Positions 8,738-16,470 of a DNA stretch of 37,315 bases are shown here, piece after piece; the first letter of the stretch is position 1, and each line of letters starts with the position of its first letter. A program made the translations under genes and the position numbers. The stretch covers positions 1 to 37,315 of the forward strand of contig CABUVF010000003.1 of NCBI GenBank assembly GCA_902494945.1. Direction: 5' to 3'. The DNA is from an uncultured Collinsella sp. (GTDB lineage: Bacteria; Actinomycetota; Coriobacteriia; Coriobacteriales; Coriobacteriaceae). The notes under the pieces were generated by a model, which was not told the DNA's origin, did no database searches, and saw only the letters and a program-made list of their open reading frames with translations.

Positions 8738-9849
8738 AACACCCTCGAAGATTCTGACAGCTGCTGTATATAGCGGATAAGCGTGTACTTAATCCACTCG
8801 GCGAAGGTGCTCTGCGTGCCTTGGGCGTATTTCTCTGCAACAATGCCAAGGGCAACGCAGTTTCCTTTGGGGTTGAGCGTGGCGTCGGCCAGAATATCAG
8901 GGATGATATCCTGGTAGCCGCTCGGGCCGCGATCATAGTCATCGTTCACGAAGGTTTTGAATTCGTTCCTGGAACCATCATAAAGAACGGCAAGGGCACG
9001 GCCTTTGTTGGTCCCTCCTTCTGGAAGTTTGTCACGGAGTCCACCATAATCACCGACACCTTGGAAGCCATAGTTTGCAAAGGTGTCAAGGTGTACATTA
9101 TTGATGATGTTGGCGTAATCCCCATTGGGAAAATCTCTGCCAGTGGCGCTTCGCGCCCTTGGGGAGCAAAGCGCGATGAGCTGCGCAGGGAGATTGAGAC
9201 GCCGAAGCTGCATACACTCTATTGGCTTCGAGCGAATCGGCTGTTCGTTGAAATCATACAGAAGGAAATCGTCCGCCCGCAGAACCTGTTTGACCGCACT
9301 TTCATAGCCCCCAAGGTCATCGATGCGAATCGCAATTTGCTGAGCCGGATTATCCGCCCTTAATTGGCCCGCAAGCGCCACAACCTCACCGGGCTTCAGC
9401 GCGTCAATGTCACGCTTAACCGTGATGACGGGAATCAAGTTTGGGTACGCAGCGATTCCAAGGACCTTGGTCTTGTATAGGCCGAGGTCTCTATTGAGCT
9501 GAATGACGAGGGGAATCTTATCAGGCTTATAACGGTACCTGTTAAGGTCGCACCTGAAGTAGTCGACCAATACGGGACGGTTGGGAAACAGCTGGACAAC
9601 CTTCTCAAGCGTAACATCGTGCGGAGAGGACATGTCCTTTATTGCTCGGTGGATAATTCTCCCGCCCTTGCAGATCTTCTCTTCTCGAACGATTTCGCCG
9701 GTGAACGGGTCGATCTTATCGTCGTAGGTTAACTTCTCTTGAATGACCTCTACCAAGGGGATCATGTCGCTACGCAGCAGGCCTTTTTCCTGAAGAATCT
9801 TCATCGCTGCGAACTCGCTTTGCCGATTCTTTATGTCGATCACGTACAC
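8731..9849 (-). CDS. sce7725-family / beta family protein
   Basis: A 372-residue protein of the sce7725 (beta protein) family, with a TIM-barrel-like pattern of alternating strands and conserved patches KNRQSEFAAMKIL, PLVEVIQE and IRIDDLGGYE. Function unknown; the family is the partner of sce7726. The GTG start at 9849 lies 11 bases after the HigA-ImmA stop codon, with GGGGGTGGAG before it; GTG at 9843 is an alternative. It is co-directional with the toxin and HigA-ImmA genes and so probably transcribed with them, while its 3' end overlaps the convergent sce7726 gene. The DNA is visibly more A/T-rich than the core genes, consistent with transfer. Confidence 0.78.
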   Translation of the reverse strand: MYVIDIKNRQSEFAAMKILQEKGLLRSDMIPLVEVIQEKLTYDDKIDPFTGEIVREEKICKGGRIIHRAIKDMSSPHDVTLEKVVQLFPNRPVLVDYFRCDLNRYRYKPDKIPLVIQLNRDLGLYKTKVLGIAAYPNLIPVITVKRDIDALKPGEVVALAGQLRADNPAQQIAIRIDDLGGYESAVKQVLRADDFLLYDFNEQPIRSKPIECMQLRRLNLPAQLIALCSPRARSATGRDFPNGDYANIINNVHLDTFANYGFQGVGDYGGLRDKLPEGGTNKGRALAVLYDGSRNEFKTFVNDDYDRGPSGYQDIIPDILADATLNPKGNCVALGIVAEKYAQGTQSTFAEWIKYTLIRYIQQLSESSRVFQ

Positions 9850-9860
9850 GGCTCCACCCC

Positions 9861-10925
9861 CTAGTTGAAGCGATCCTTCAAGTCGTTCAGTTCAGCAAAC
9901 GGCACAAAGCCGTCATGCTGCAGGAAGGCAACGACGATGCCCGGAGGCGTCCCCTGAGAGGCCGCAAAGCCCTTCACGGCGGCGCTGGAAAAATCGCCCG
10001 CAGCCGCAAACGCCCGGTAGTCATCCTCGTCTACAAAGAACTTCCTCGCATACGCATTGGCACGTTCATCGTCCTCGTCAGAGCTCTTGAGCTTTGGGTC
10101 GTCAATGGAGATCTCTGCGCCCCTCTGGCCCAATCCATCGAGGAGGTGGCCAATCTCATGCGCAATTGCAAACCAAGCATCACCGTGAGTCTTGTAGCGT
10201 CCGCTGATGTAGATTGTCGGACGCCCGAGATAGTATGTGAGAGCGCCGCGAACCTTTGCGTTGGCGATAGCCGGCCTGTACACCAAGTAAACGCCAACTG
10301 AGTTGAGCAGCATGCGGCAGCTCTTCAGCGATGCCATAAAATCCGTGTTTGAAGCCACATCCTTCAGATAGGAAAGTGCATCAACGAAAGCATCCTTGGA
10401 GTACACCGGGGCGTTTTTGGTATCGTTCTGGTCCTCAATCTCTTCCTTGCAGAGCCCGAGCCACACCACAACCGCCTCAGAATCGCCGCCATCCTGCATG
10501 AATTCAATACCGTCAGGGACGGCGTTCCCGTAGCGCTCAAAGTCTGTGATGCCAAGAATCTTAAGCATCGCGGTAGCCTGCTCAACGAGGGACATACCAC
10601 TCGCACGCCCAAAAGCTTCCTTGAAGTGGAACCTCTTGGCAATCTCCTTGAGGTCAAGTTCCTCCAAATGCGCCTCCTCGCGCTCGCGAGCAAGGTACTC
10701 CTGATACTTGACCTCGTAGTTGAGCCAAAAGCTCGCAGGAACGTCGGGCATGACCTTCTCGAGCTTCAGGGCCATGTCCTCGGTAAGCCTGGTCTTCCCG
10801 TTCAGAAGCTGGGAGAGATGGCGCTCGCTCACGCCGGTGCGCTTCGAAACTTCCTTTTGGGTCAGGCCGCGCGCGTCAAGGTACTCCTTGATAATCTCGC
10901 CGGGCGCGACAATGAAATCACTCAT
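9861..10925 (-). CDS. HigA-type antitoxin fused to ImmA/IrrE metallopeptidase
   Basis: A 354-residue fusion. Residues 5-60 are a HigA-like XRE helix-turn-helix (PGEIIKEYLDARGLTQKEVSKRTGVSERHLSQLL). The C-terminal half is an ImmA/IrrE zinc peptidase with HEIGH at 256-260 and a likely third ligand, E287 or E288, in DDERANAYA. ImmA proteins cleave or inactivate repressors under stress, so this protein may both repress the toxin promoter and control its own or a partner's turnover. The start at 10925 is chosen for AGGAGA upstream and the HTH beginning there. It lies 22 bases after the HigB-like toxin gene and directly before sce7725. Confidence 0.9.
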   Translation of the reverse strand: MSDFIVAPGEIIKEYLDARGLTQKEVSKRTGVSERHLSQLLNGKTRLTEDMALKLEKVMPDVPASFWLNYEVKYQEYLAREREEAHLEELDLKEIAKRFHFKEAFGRASGMSLVEQATAMLKILGITDFERYGNAVPDGIEFMQDGGDSEAVVVWLGLCKEEIEDQNDTKNAPVYSKDAFVDALSYLKDVASNTDFMASLKSCRMLLNSVGVYLVYRPAIANAKVRGALTYYLGRPTIYISGRYKTHGDAWFAIAHEIGHLLDGLGQRGAEISIDDPKLKSSDEDDERANAYARKFFVDEDDYRAFAAAGDFSSAAVKGFAASQGTPPGIVVAFLQHDGFVPFAELNDLKDRFN

Positions 10926-10947
10926 TGCTATCTTCTCCTCTCCTAGC

Positions 10948-11262
10948 TCAGTGGTAGTCCTGTATATCCACGATACAGACGCTCGTGATCGTCGTGAGGT
11001 CATCCGGATCGAACTCTCCGACAGGGCGGACGACCAGCCTCATGTTCTTGCTGAGGTCGATTCCCCAACAGCCCTCGAAGTTGCCGGACAGCTTGTGCCT
11101 GCGCGGCGGCGGCAGATGGGTAATCTCCGAAAGGTCATTCGCGACCCGCAGGTCAGAAAGACGATGAATGAGGTTCTTGGCGATCTTGCCGTAGTTCCTC
11201 GTTATCGACCTCTGGTCCTTCAGACTCTTCTCAAGCGACTTGCTCGCATACTCGATATCCAT
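10948..11262 (-). CDS. HigB/RelE-type toxin
   Basis: A 104-residue protein of the HigB (plasmid-maintenance killer) branch of RelE ribonucleases: LPPPRRHKLSG, GCWGIDLSKNMRLV and the final strand VCIVDIQDYH are characteristic. Members cut mRNA on the ribosome. The start ATG at 11262 has AAGGAGG at good spacing; a GTG two codons earlier overlaps that site and is less likely. Toxin-before-antitoxin order is usual for higBA. A promoter with a perfect 17-base spacer and two repeats lies immediately upstream, so autoregulation by the HigA domain is expected. Confidence 0.88.
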   Translation of the reverse strand: MDIEYASKSLEKSLKDQRSITRNYGKIAKNLIHRLSDLRVANDLSEITHLPPPRRHKLSGNFEGCWGIDLSKNMRLVVRPVGEFDPDDLTTITSVCIVDIQDYH

Positions 11263-11281
11263 CGCCACCTCCTTTGGTAGA

Positions 11282-11310
11282 AGGATATTGCAATTGATCT
11301 CTCAGGTCAA
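11282..11310 (-). promoter_or_regulatory. Promoter of the toxin/HigA-ImmA/sce7725 operon
   Basis: On the minus strand, -35 TTGACC (11310-11305), 17-base spacer, -10 TATCCT (11287-11282). Transcription would begin about 13 bases before the toxin's ATG. The -35 lies inside an operator-like repeat. Confidence 0.65.
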
Positions 11311-11335
11311 TATTGATTTATGAGGTCAATTTTGA
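11303..11335. promoter_or_regulatory. Operator-like direct repeats at the higB promoter
   Basis: CAGGTCAATATTGA (11303-11316) and GAGGTCAATTTTGA (11322-11335) are direct repeats 19 bases apart, each containing an imperfect TCAATNTTGA palindrome. One covers the -35 box. They suit binding by the HigA HTH; this is inference. Confidence 0.6.
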
Positions 11336-11380
11336 GTTGTACTTCAAGCTATAGCAATGGGGGCCTTGTATCTGAAGCGG

Positions 11381-12646
11381 CTACTGTGCAACAGAGTCTT
11401 TCAAATAACCCCGCATGAACTGCCCGATCTCTTCTCCAAAGACGTTCAAGCCGCCCGAGGCAATGAGTCCCGGATGCACCCTGACCCCATAAATATCCCA
11501 GCCATCATCCCTAACATGCTGGAATTCGGCAAAATGCCCGCCGCCAACAGGGCTTCCATACGGATATAAGAGAACGAGCCTTTGAATCCCAGTCGCTTCC
11601 ATGAACGCTCGGCCTTCGTAGACATCTGAGTTTGAAATCGTGCCGACACTCGCGTCATGAGATTTGTACTTTGCGTCGACCAACAAAGCATGGCCATCGG
11701 GTGTCCGCAGGATATAGTCCGGCCTGACCTTCATGACCGCTGCATCCCTCCGAGCAAATGGATGCTTCTCTTGGAAGGCGACACGGCAATCTTTAAGGCC
11801 GGCGACCAAAGCTTGCCGCAGGAATTCTTCCCAAGCATCCGAGGTGCGTACGACAAAGCCCGGACTAAGCATTTCACCTTGGCTTATGTAGTCAATGCCA
11901 TAGCCATCGAGGATATCAATGCAGAGGCTATACAGATCTTGCCAGCCCCTGAATCGTGAGGGCACACTCCGTGGCGGGGCGGCGTCGAGCCTCGATTGCC
12001 CACCAAGTTGAGTGGCTACTCTAATCAACCTGGACTTCAAATCAAAGTCCGTCACGCTATTAATGAGCAGCCTTGTCACTTCAACAATTACGGCGTTGTA
12101 GATGTTTTGCCTTGTGAACTCCGTAACGTCCTGCAGAAATCCATCCCTTTCCGGAAGGACAACGCTTTCCTCAAAGAGGTCGCCCTCAATTTCAAACTGC
12201 CGTATCTGCTTGCGGCGATAGGTGCGTATGGGCACATGGGAAACAGAGTCGAACATCGAGAGAAATACCATGGCGAGCGCATCGCTAATGCCCCTGTCCT
12301 TGCTTCGCGTCGTGCTTATCATCTGTCGCTCAGCCAAAAGCCCCCACTTCGTCCTGGCAAGGAGAAGCAAAAAGTCAGCGCGCCAAGCCTCGTTCCCGTC
12401 CATGAACTTGGGAACGACCTCTATCTCAAGTTGATCGCAGACCGGAAATATCCCGGCAACCCGCTCAAACGAGAACCTGTTACGCTCGATATGAAGCGAG
12501 CCATTAAGAGATAGACGTTTGCAGAGATAGGCATCTGCAGCCGAGAGGCAGCTCATCAGATCATAGGGTTCAATGCCCAGCCGAATGGCTAAACTGGGTA
12601 TCGGCTCCTTGTAGGGCTTGTCCTCTATCAGAACAATTCGGGCCAA
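11381..12646 (-). CDS. McrC-like PD-(D/E)XK nuclease subunit
   Basis: A 421-residue protein of the McrC family: an N-terminal region with EVVPKF and KWGLL patches, then a C-terminal nuclease domain with RPD (308-310) and VDAKYK (323-328), the PD...DxK catalytic set. In McrBC the nuclease is switched on by the GTPase McrB. The start is TTG at 12646, after GAGGTAAGCC, three bases beyond the McrB-like stop codon. It is last of five co-directional, nearly abutting genes with two adenine methylases, so it probably cuts unmethylated or foreign DNA as part of an R-M system rather than acting as a stand-alone methyl-directed McrBC. Confidence 0.87.
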   Translation of the reverse strand: MARIVLIEDKPYKEPIPSLAIRLGIEPYDLMSCLSAADAYLCKRLSLNGSLHIERNRFSFERVAGIFPVCDQLEIEVVPKFMDGNEAWRADFLLLLARTKWGLLAERQMISTTRSKDRGISDALAMVFLSMFDSVSHVPIRTYRRKQIRQFEIEGDLFEESVVLPERDGFLQDVTEFTRQNIYNAVIVEVTRLLINSVTDFDLKSRLIRVATQLGGQSRLDAAPPRSVPSRFRGWQDLYSLCIDILDGYGIDYISQGEMLSPGFVVRTSDAWEEFLRQALVAGLKDCRVAFQEKHPFARRDAAVMKVRPDYILRTPDGHALLVDAKYKSHDASVGTISNSDVYEGRAFMEATGIQRLVLLYPYGSPVGGGHFAEFQHVRDDGWDIYGVRVHPGLIASGGLNVFGEEIGQFMRGYLKDSVAQ

Positions 12647-12649
12647 GGC

Positions 12650-13753
12650 TTACCTCACAAGCGAGAGCATCATTGTGTACACATTGCTCTCATCAATGTC
12701 GGCTTTTTCGATTGTGATGACTTGCCTTCCCGCAAAGGTGGAGCTCTTAAGCCCGAAGAAAGACTCCGCACCCGCATTGAGGACTTCGGCTATGGCCTCC
12801 TTGTCGTTGAAGAAAACCTCTTCGATGTGGGCGTCCACAACAGGCCAGCACTCGGCAATATAGCGAAGAGCGCCCGAGACGTCTCTAGGCAGCTCGCTTG
12901 AGGGAAGCTTCATGAACACGCCCTGCCCAAGCTGGTAATCCTCTCCTCGACCTAACCGAATTTTATAGTTGATGACGGTGAGGGCATGAGCGGCGAGTCC
13001 GTAAACGTCCGCCGCACTCGCAGGTTCATCTGGGAAATCGCCTCCCGGATCATCAATCCCAAAGTAAAGGCAAAGTCCGGCGATGTTCGGACAGATCTTG
13101 ACCCTCTTCCATCTACGCATAAACGCAGCGTCCATGGGTTCCACGGAAGAATCGGCCTGATTCATGGCGGCAAGGATATATAGCCTGCTTGGGAGTTGAT
13201 AGTCCTCAAGCTCGGCCTTGTCGTTGAGTATCTGAACGGTGACGGTCTTCCCAGCGATGATCCCACCATCGTCGTCTAAGCGCTTGTCGGCCTCGAAAGC
13301 TGAAATCATATCCCCGAAAATGCTGACGGCTGGGCCACGATTGATCTCATCAATGATGAGAAGCGCAGCAGAGTCAGACTGCTTTGCAAACTCTGATGCC
13401 TGCCAAAGCAATCCTTTGGAGACCTCAAACTTGACCGTGCTCGCGTCTGGGACGGGGACGATGCCGCGAACAAAATCCCTGTACCGAGTCCCTTGATGAA
13501 ATGTCGTCCTAAATACCTTGCGGTTGCTACACCCTCCGCCGGGGAAAGCACCCTCGTCAGAGGCGCTCGCAATGGGAAAAGCGGCAGCTCCATAGGGGTC
13601 TACGGTGGTCTCTCCTCTCTCAAGGAAGAGATGTTCGGCCATATTAAGCAGAGTAGTCTTGCCGGTCGCAGGCGCCCCCGTCAAGAGAACATTCTTGTCA
13701 TCGGCAAGCATCCTCAAAACCCTTTTGGCTTCCATCATGAGCTGTTCTTGCAT
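12650..13753 (-). CDS. McrB-like AAA+ GTPase subunit
   Basis: A 367-residue AAA+ protein: Walker A GAPATGKT (26-33), Walker B LLIIDEI (131-137), the McrB-type guanine-binding signature MNQAD (197-201) and arginine-finger pair RRW (213-215). The AAA fold begins almost at residue 10, so the N-terminal DNA-recognition domain usual in McrB is missing. Recognition must come from another subunit, perhaps the 173-residue protein encoded just upstream. ATG at 13753 follows GAGGTGAGAGA and lies nine bases after the previous stop. Expected role: GTP-driven translocation and activation of the McrC-like nuclease. Confidence 0.88.
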   Translation of the reverse strand: MQEQLMMEAKRVLRMLADDKNVLLTGAPATGKTTLLNMAEHLFLERGETTVDPYGAAAFPIASASDEGAFPGGGCSNRKVFRTTFHQGTRYRDFVRGIVPVPDASTVKFEVSKGLLWQASEFAKQSDSAALLIIDEINRGPAVSIFGDMISAFEADKRLDDDGGIIAGKTVTVQILNDKAELEDYQLPSRLYILAAMNQADSSVEPMDAAFMRRWKRVKICPNIAGLCLYFGIDDPGGDFPDEPASAADVYGLAAHALTVINYKIRLGRGEDYQLGQGVFMKLPSSELPRDVSGALRYIAECWPVVDAHIEEVFFNDKEAIAEVLNAGAESFFGLKSSTFAGRQVITIEKADIDESNVYTMMLSLVR

Positions 13754-13762
13754 TCTCTCACC

Positions 13763-14284
13763 TCACACCAAGTCAACTGAAAACACAACGGCATCGTTTC
13801 CGTGCTTCTCTTCTATCGCCTCATACATTGCCGCAGCGATAATCTTATTGCTTCTAGGATGGCTGATCTGCTTCTCAGTCAAGTACTGAGCTTGCGAGAG
13901 CCCACTAGACTTACGGATGAAAGCCATGAACAGCATGCCATCACCCTCGGCAATATCAGGAAGGTCAAGAAAGAAGTTAAGCTTATTGATTTGGGCAATC
14001 CTAACTTCTGTTGGCCTAGAGTTTGTCGGCTTAAACGCGTAACGAACGGTTTCTACGGTGCGCGTCTTGTCTGCTCCGAGGTGCTCGAACTCAGCGATTT
14101 TGTAGGGGGTATTCCTCTCGTGAACTATCTCGACAGGAAAGAACCTGTCGAGGCAAGGGGCAAACTCCAATCTGAAGCGCAGGTCACGTGCGCCACCACC
14201 CGTATTCGCGTTGTTGGACTCTGCTTTAATCTTCAATATATCCGCAGGGCGCATCTCGTGGCACAAGACCTCAACGACGCTCAC
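13763..14284 (-). CDS. Unknown 173-residue subunit of the R-M operon
   Basis: I do not recognise a domain. The protein is soluble, mixed alpha/beta, with conserved-looking tracts ADILKIKAESN, GGGARDLRFRLEF and a C-terminal helix NKIIAAAMYEAIEEKHG. It sits between the methylases and the McrB-like gene, which lacks a DNA-binding domain. BsuMI and LlaI operons also carry an additional small protein beside their McrB/McrC-like pair, so a DNA-recognition or bridging role is a reasonable guess. GTG at 14284 is preceded by AAGGAGGTTTGAT, and that binding site lies within the end of the methylase gene, indicating coupled translation. Confidence 0.75.
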   Translation of the reverse strand: MSVVEVLCHEMRPADILKIKAESNNANTGGGARDLRFRLEFAPCLDRFFPVEIVHERNTPYKIAEFEHLGADKTRTVETVRYAFKPTNSRPTEVRIAQINKLNFFLDLPDIAEGDGMLFMAFIRKSSGLSQAQYLTEKQISHPRSNKIIAAAMYEAIEEKHGNDAVVFSVDLV

Positions 14285-14285
14285 A

Positions 14286-16457
14286 TCAAACCTCCTTACC
14301 TTCCGCCCTTGTCAACTGACGCAAATGCTCGTTGGGCACATAGGGCAGAGCCCCATGTGCCCACGCCTCTCGTGCGCGTTCCAAGTATTCGCATTCGCCG
14401 CTTAAGTAGTGTCTGATCAAATCAAAGGTAGGTCTATGACCTCGAGAGAAAGCAGCGTTAACTCGATCGACAAGGGGGAAATCATTAACGATGAGTTCGA
14501 AGTCGCTGGGACCAAGTCCGTATGCGCGCAAAACAAGAGCATCTATCTCGCCTCGCAGGCACGCGCACTGCCAGTTCTCTTCATTGCTCCACCCGGCATC
14601 GCCGTCTTTTAGCTCGATCAGCTCTCTAACGGCGTCAACAATCTGAGAGCCCGTAGTGTCCTTCAGGTCAATGCGTGGAAACGGAAGGTTCTCTAAGATG
14701 AAGAAGTTTATGGTCGTAGTGATGTATCGTCTGACCAGCCAATCAAAAACAAAAGAGTTGGCTATCCCTAGCCAGAGGAAAGCAACATCCATGTCGTTAA
14801 AGAGAAGTGTCGGCACCTTGTTCCCGCAGACGCATTCAGCTGGAATAAGAGCAGCCTGCATTGCGCGTTCGTTGGTTTGTCCGGCTATGTCGCAATACCC
14901 GACGCGAGCTTTACTTGTCCTCTCGCGTAGAGACGAACTCGTATCGTCTTTAGAGACATAAAACTGAGGCTTAATCCTGCTGCTTCCGGGAGGGACGACC
15001 TTCCACTTGGCCGACCTGCCTTCTCCAGAAACGTATTGCTTGCACCCACAACGGTAGGGCGAGACCATGCGCCCCTCGATGAGCGGCATGAGCCCGCTAC
15101 CCGGTTCAGCCTTCTTTTGAAAAAGAGAGCGGTCCAAAGTCATATCGAGCTCTCTCACGGGAGCAACGCTGGAGAATAGCTCATGTTCGGCCATGCGATC
15201 GCTTTGCCCCCAGGCTCGTCGAAGCAACGCGGCTTCTTCGGCCGTTCTCACCTCGGGAGCACCAAGCTCCCGAGACGAATCGCAAAAGAAGTCTCGTCCC
15301 AACTCAAGAGTAGAGACAGTACCCACGCCCACATCATCTGCGTCGCAATAGAGATATTCAATGCTGCGGCGTGAATTGCCTTCGTCGTTTCCAGCGAGCA
15401 CCGCCAAAACGAACTTGAAGCGTGAGTCGATGGAAAAGAATTTGGCGCGGTTCATGAAGATGGAAATACCAACCCTGCCGAAGCTGTCGGCAATCATTTC
15501 ACGAGCATCAGCAAGCCCCTTGGAGCGAATCAGGCCTGCAGGGAGGTAGAGCGCAATGGTTCCCCCTCGGCTGCAAAGCTCAACGCTTAGAGCTAGGAAT
15601 GCTTGATACAAATCTATGCCACCCTTGAGGCCATACGCATTGGCGATGGACCGTGATTTGGCGCGGCTTTCATCGCGGTGCCCCTCATAACCTTCGGGCA
15701 TTTTCTCTATAGACTCGCCATAGCGAGCGTCGACGCCCTGAGCTCGAGCAAATTCACTTCTCGAAGGCCTCACGCGTTCCCATGGGGGGTTGCCCACTAC
15801 GAGCGCGAAGCCCTTTACCCCGAATGCCGCGAGTAAGCCCGCTCCCCGTTCAAGGCTGTCGGCGCATACAAAGTGAGAGATCAGGACGGAAAGACAGGCC
15901 GAGTCGCACAGCAAGGAGGCCAGCGCGAGAATCGAGCCCCTAATAGCAAGCGGTTCCAGATCTACGCCAAACAAGGACGAGGAAACAAAGCTCGACGCAT
16001 CCGCACCGGCTTGGCGCAGATAATCAGCGCAGGCCGCGAGAAGGATTGAGGAACCACAGGAGGGGTCAAGTATGGCGCCGCCAGAATATCCTGGCATGAC
16101 GGTTTGAGCGAGATAAGCCGCAAGCCTAAAGTCGGTATAGACGGAGCCTTTTTTCTTCGTCTCCAGCTCGTCTAGATCAATTCGCGCAAGGGCAGAAAGC
16201 GCCACAGGGTAGGCTATGCCACATGCGTCGATCTCAACGCGCAGTTTGGATACAGTTTCATTCGCAGGCTCGAACGCAGGGGTATAGCCCGTAACGCGGA
16301 AGTAGTCTGTGATGCTGATTCCGGAATAACTGCAGGATACGTACTCAAGAAGCGTAAGTTTTGCCTCGGCATAGTTGTTGAGTCCAGAGGTAGCGTCAGC
16401 AATGATGGCACTGGCGGCGAGCAATCGCTTTTTCTCTGTCGTGTCCGGATGAGCCAC
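14286..16457 (-). CDS. Eco57I-like N6-adenine DNA methyltransferase
   Basis: A 723-residue methylase. Motif X-like VYTDFRLAAYLA (106-117), SAM-binding motif I DPSCGSS (131-137), D/E motif FGVDLEPLA and catalytic motif IV NPPW (223-226) mark a gamma-type N6-adenine methylase like Eco57I and PglX/BrxX relatives. The C-terminal 350 residues, with a Cys/His patch (YRCGCKQY), would be the target-recognition part. No nuclease motif was seen, so it appears to be methylase only. GTG at 16457 lies 13 bases after the D12 methylase stop. With that enzyme it probably modifies the two strands of an asymmetric site. Confidence 0.88.
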   Translation of the reverse strand: MAHPDTTEKKRLLAASAIIADATSGLNNYAEAKLTLLEYVSCSYSGISITDYFRVTGYTPAFEPANETVSKLRVEIDACGIAYPVALSALARIDLDELETKKKGSVYTDFRLAAYLAQTVMPGYSGGAILDPSCGSSILLAACADYLRQAGADASSFVSSSLFGVDLEPLAIRGSILALASLLCDSACLSVLISHFVCADSLERGAGLLAAFGVKGFALVVGNPPWERVRPSRSEFARAQGVDARYGESIEKMPEGYEGHRDESRAKSRSIANAYGLKGGIDLYQAFLALSVELCSRGGTIALYLPAGLIRSKGLADAREMIADSFGRVGISIFMNRAKFFSIDSRFKFVLAVLAGNDEGNSRRSIEYLYCDADDVGVGTVSTLELGRDFFCDSSRELGAPEVRTAEEAALLRRAWGQSDRMAEHELFSSVAPVRELDMTLDRSLFQKKAEPGSGLMPLIEGRMVSPYRCGCKQYVSGEGRSAKWKVVPPGSSRIKPQFYVSKDDTSSSLRERTSKARVGYCDIAGQTNERAMQAALIPAECVCGNKVPTLLFNDMDVAFLWLGIANSFVFDWLVRRYITTTINFFILENLPFPRIDLKDTTGSQIVDAVRELIELKDGDAGWSNEENWQCACLRGEIDALVLRAYGLGPSDFELIVNDFPLVDRVNAAFSRGHRPTFDLIRHYLSGECEYLERAREAWAHGALPYVPNEHLRQLTRAEGKEV

Positions 16458-16470
16458 AGCCTAAGTCCCT

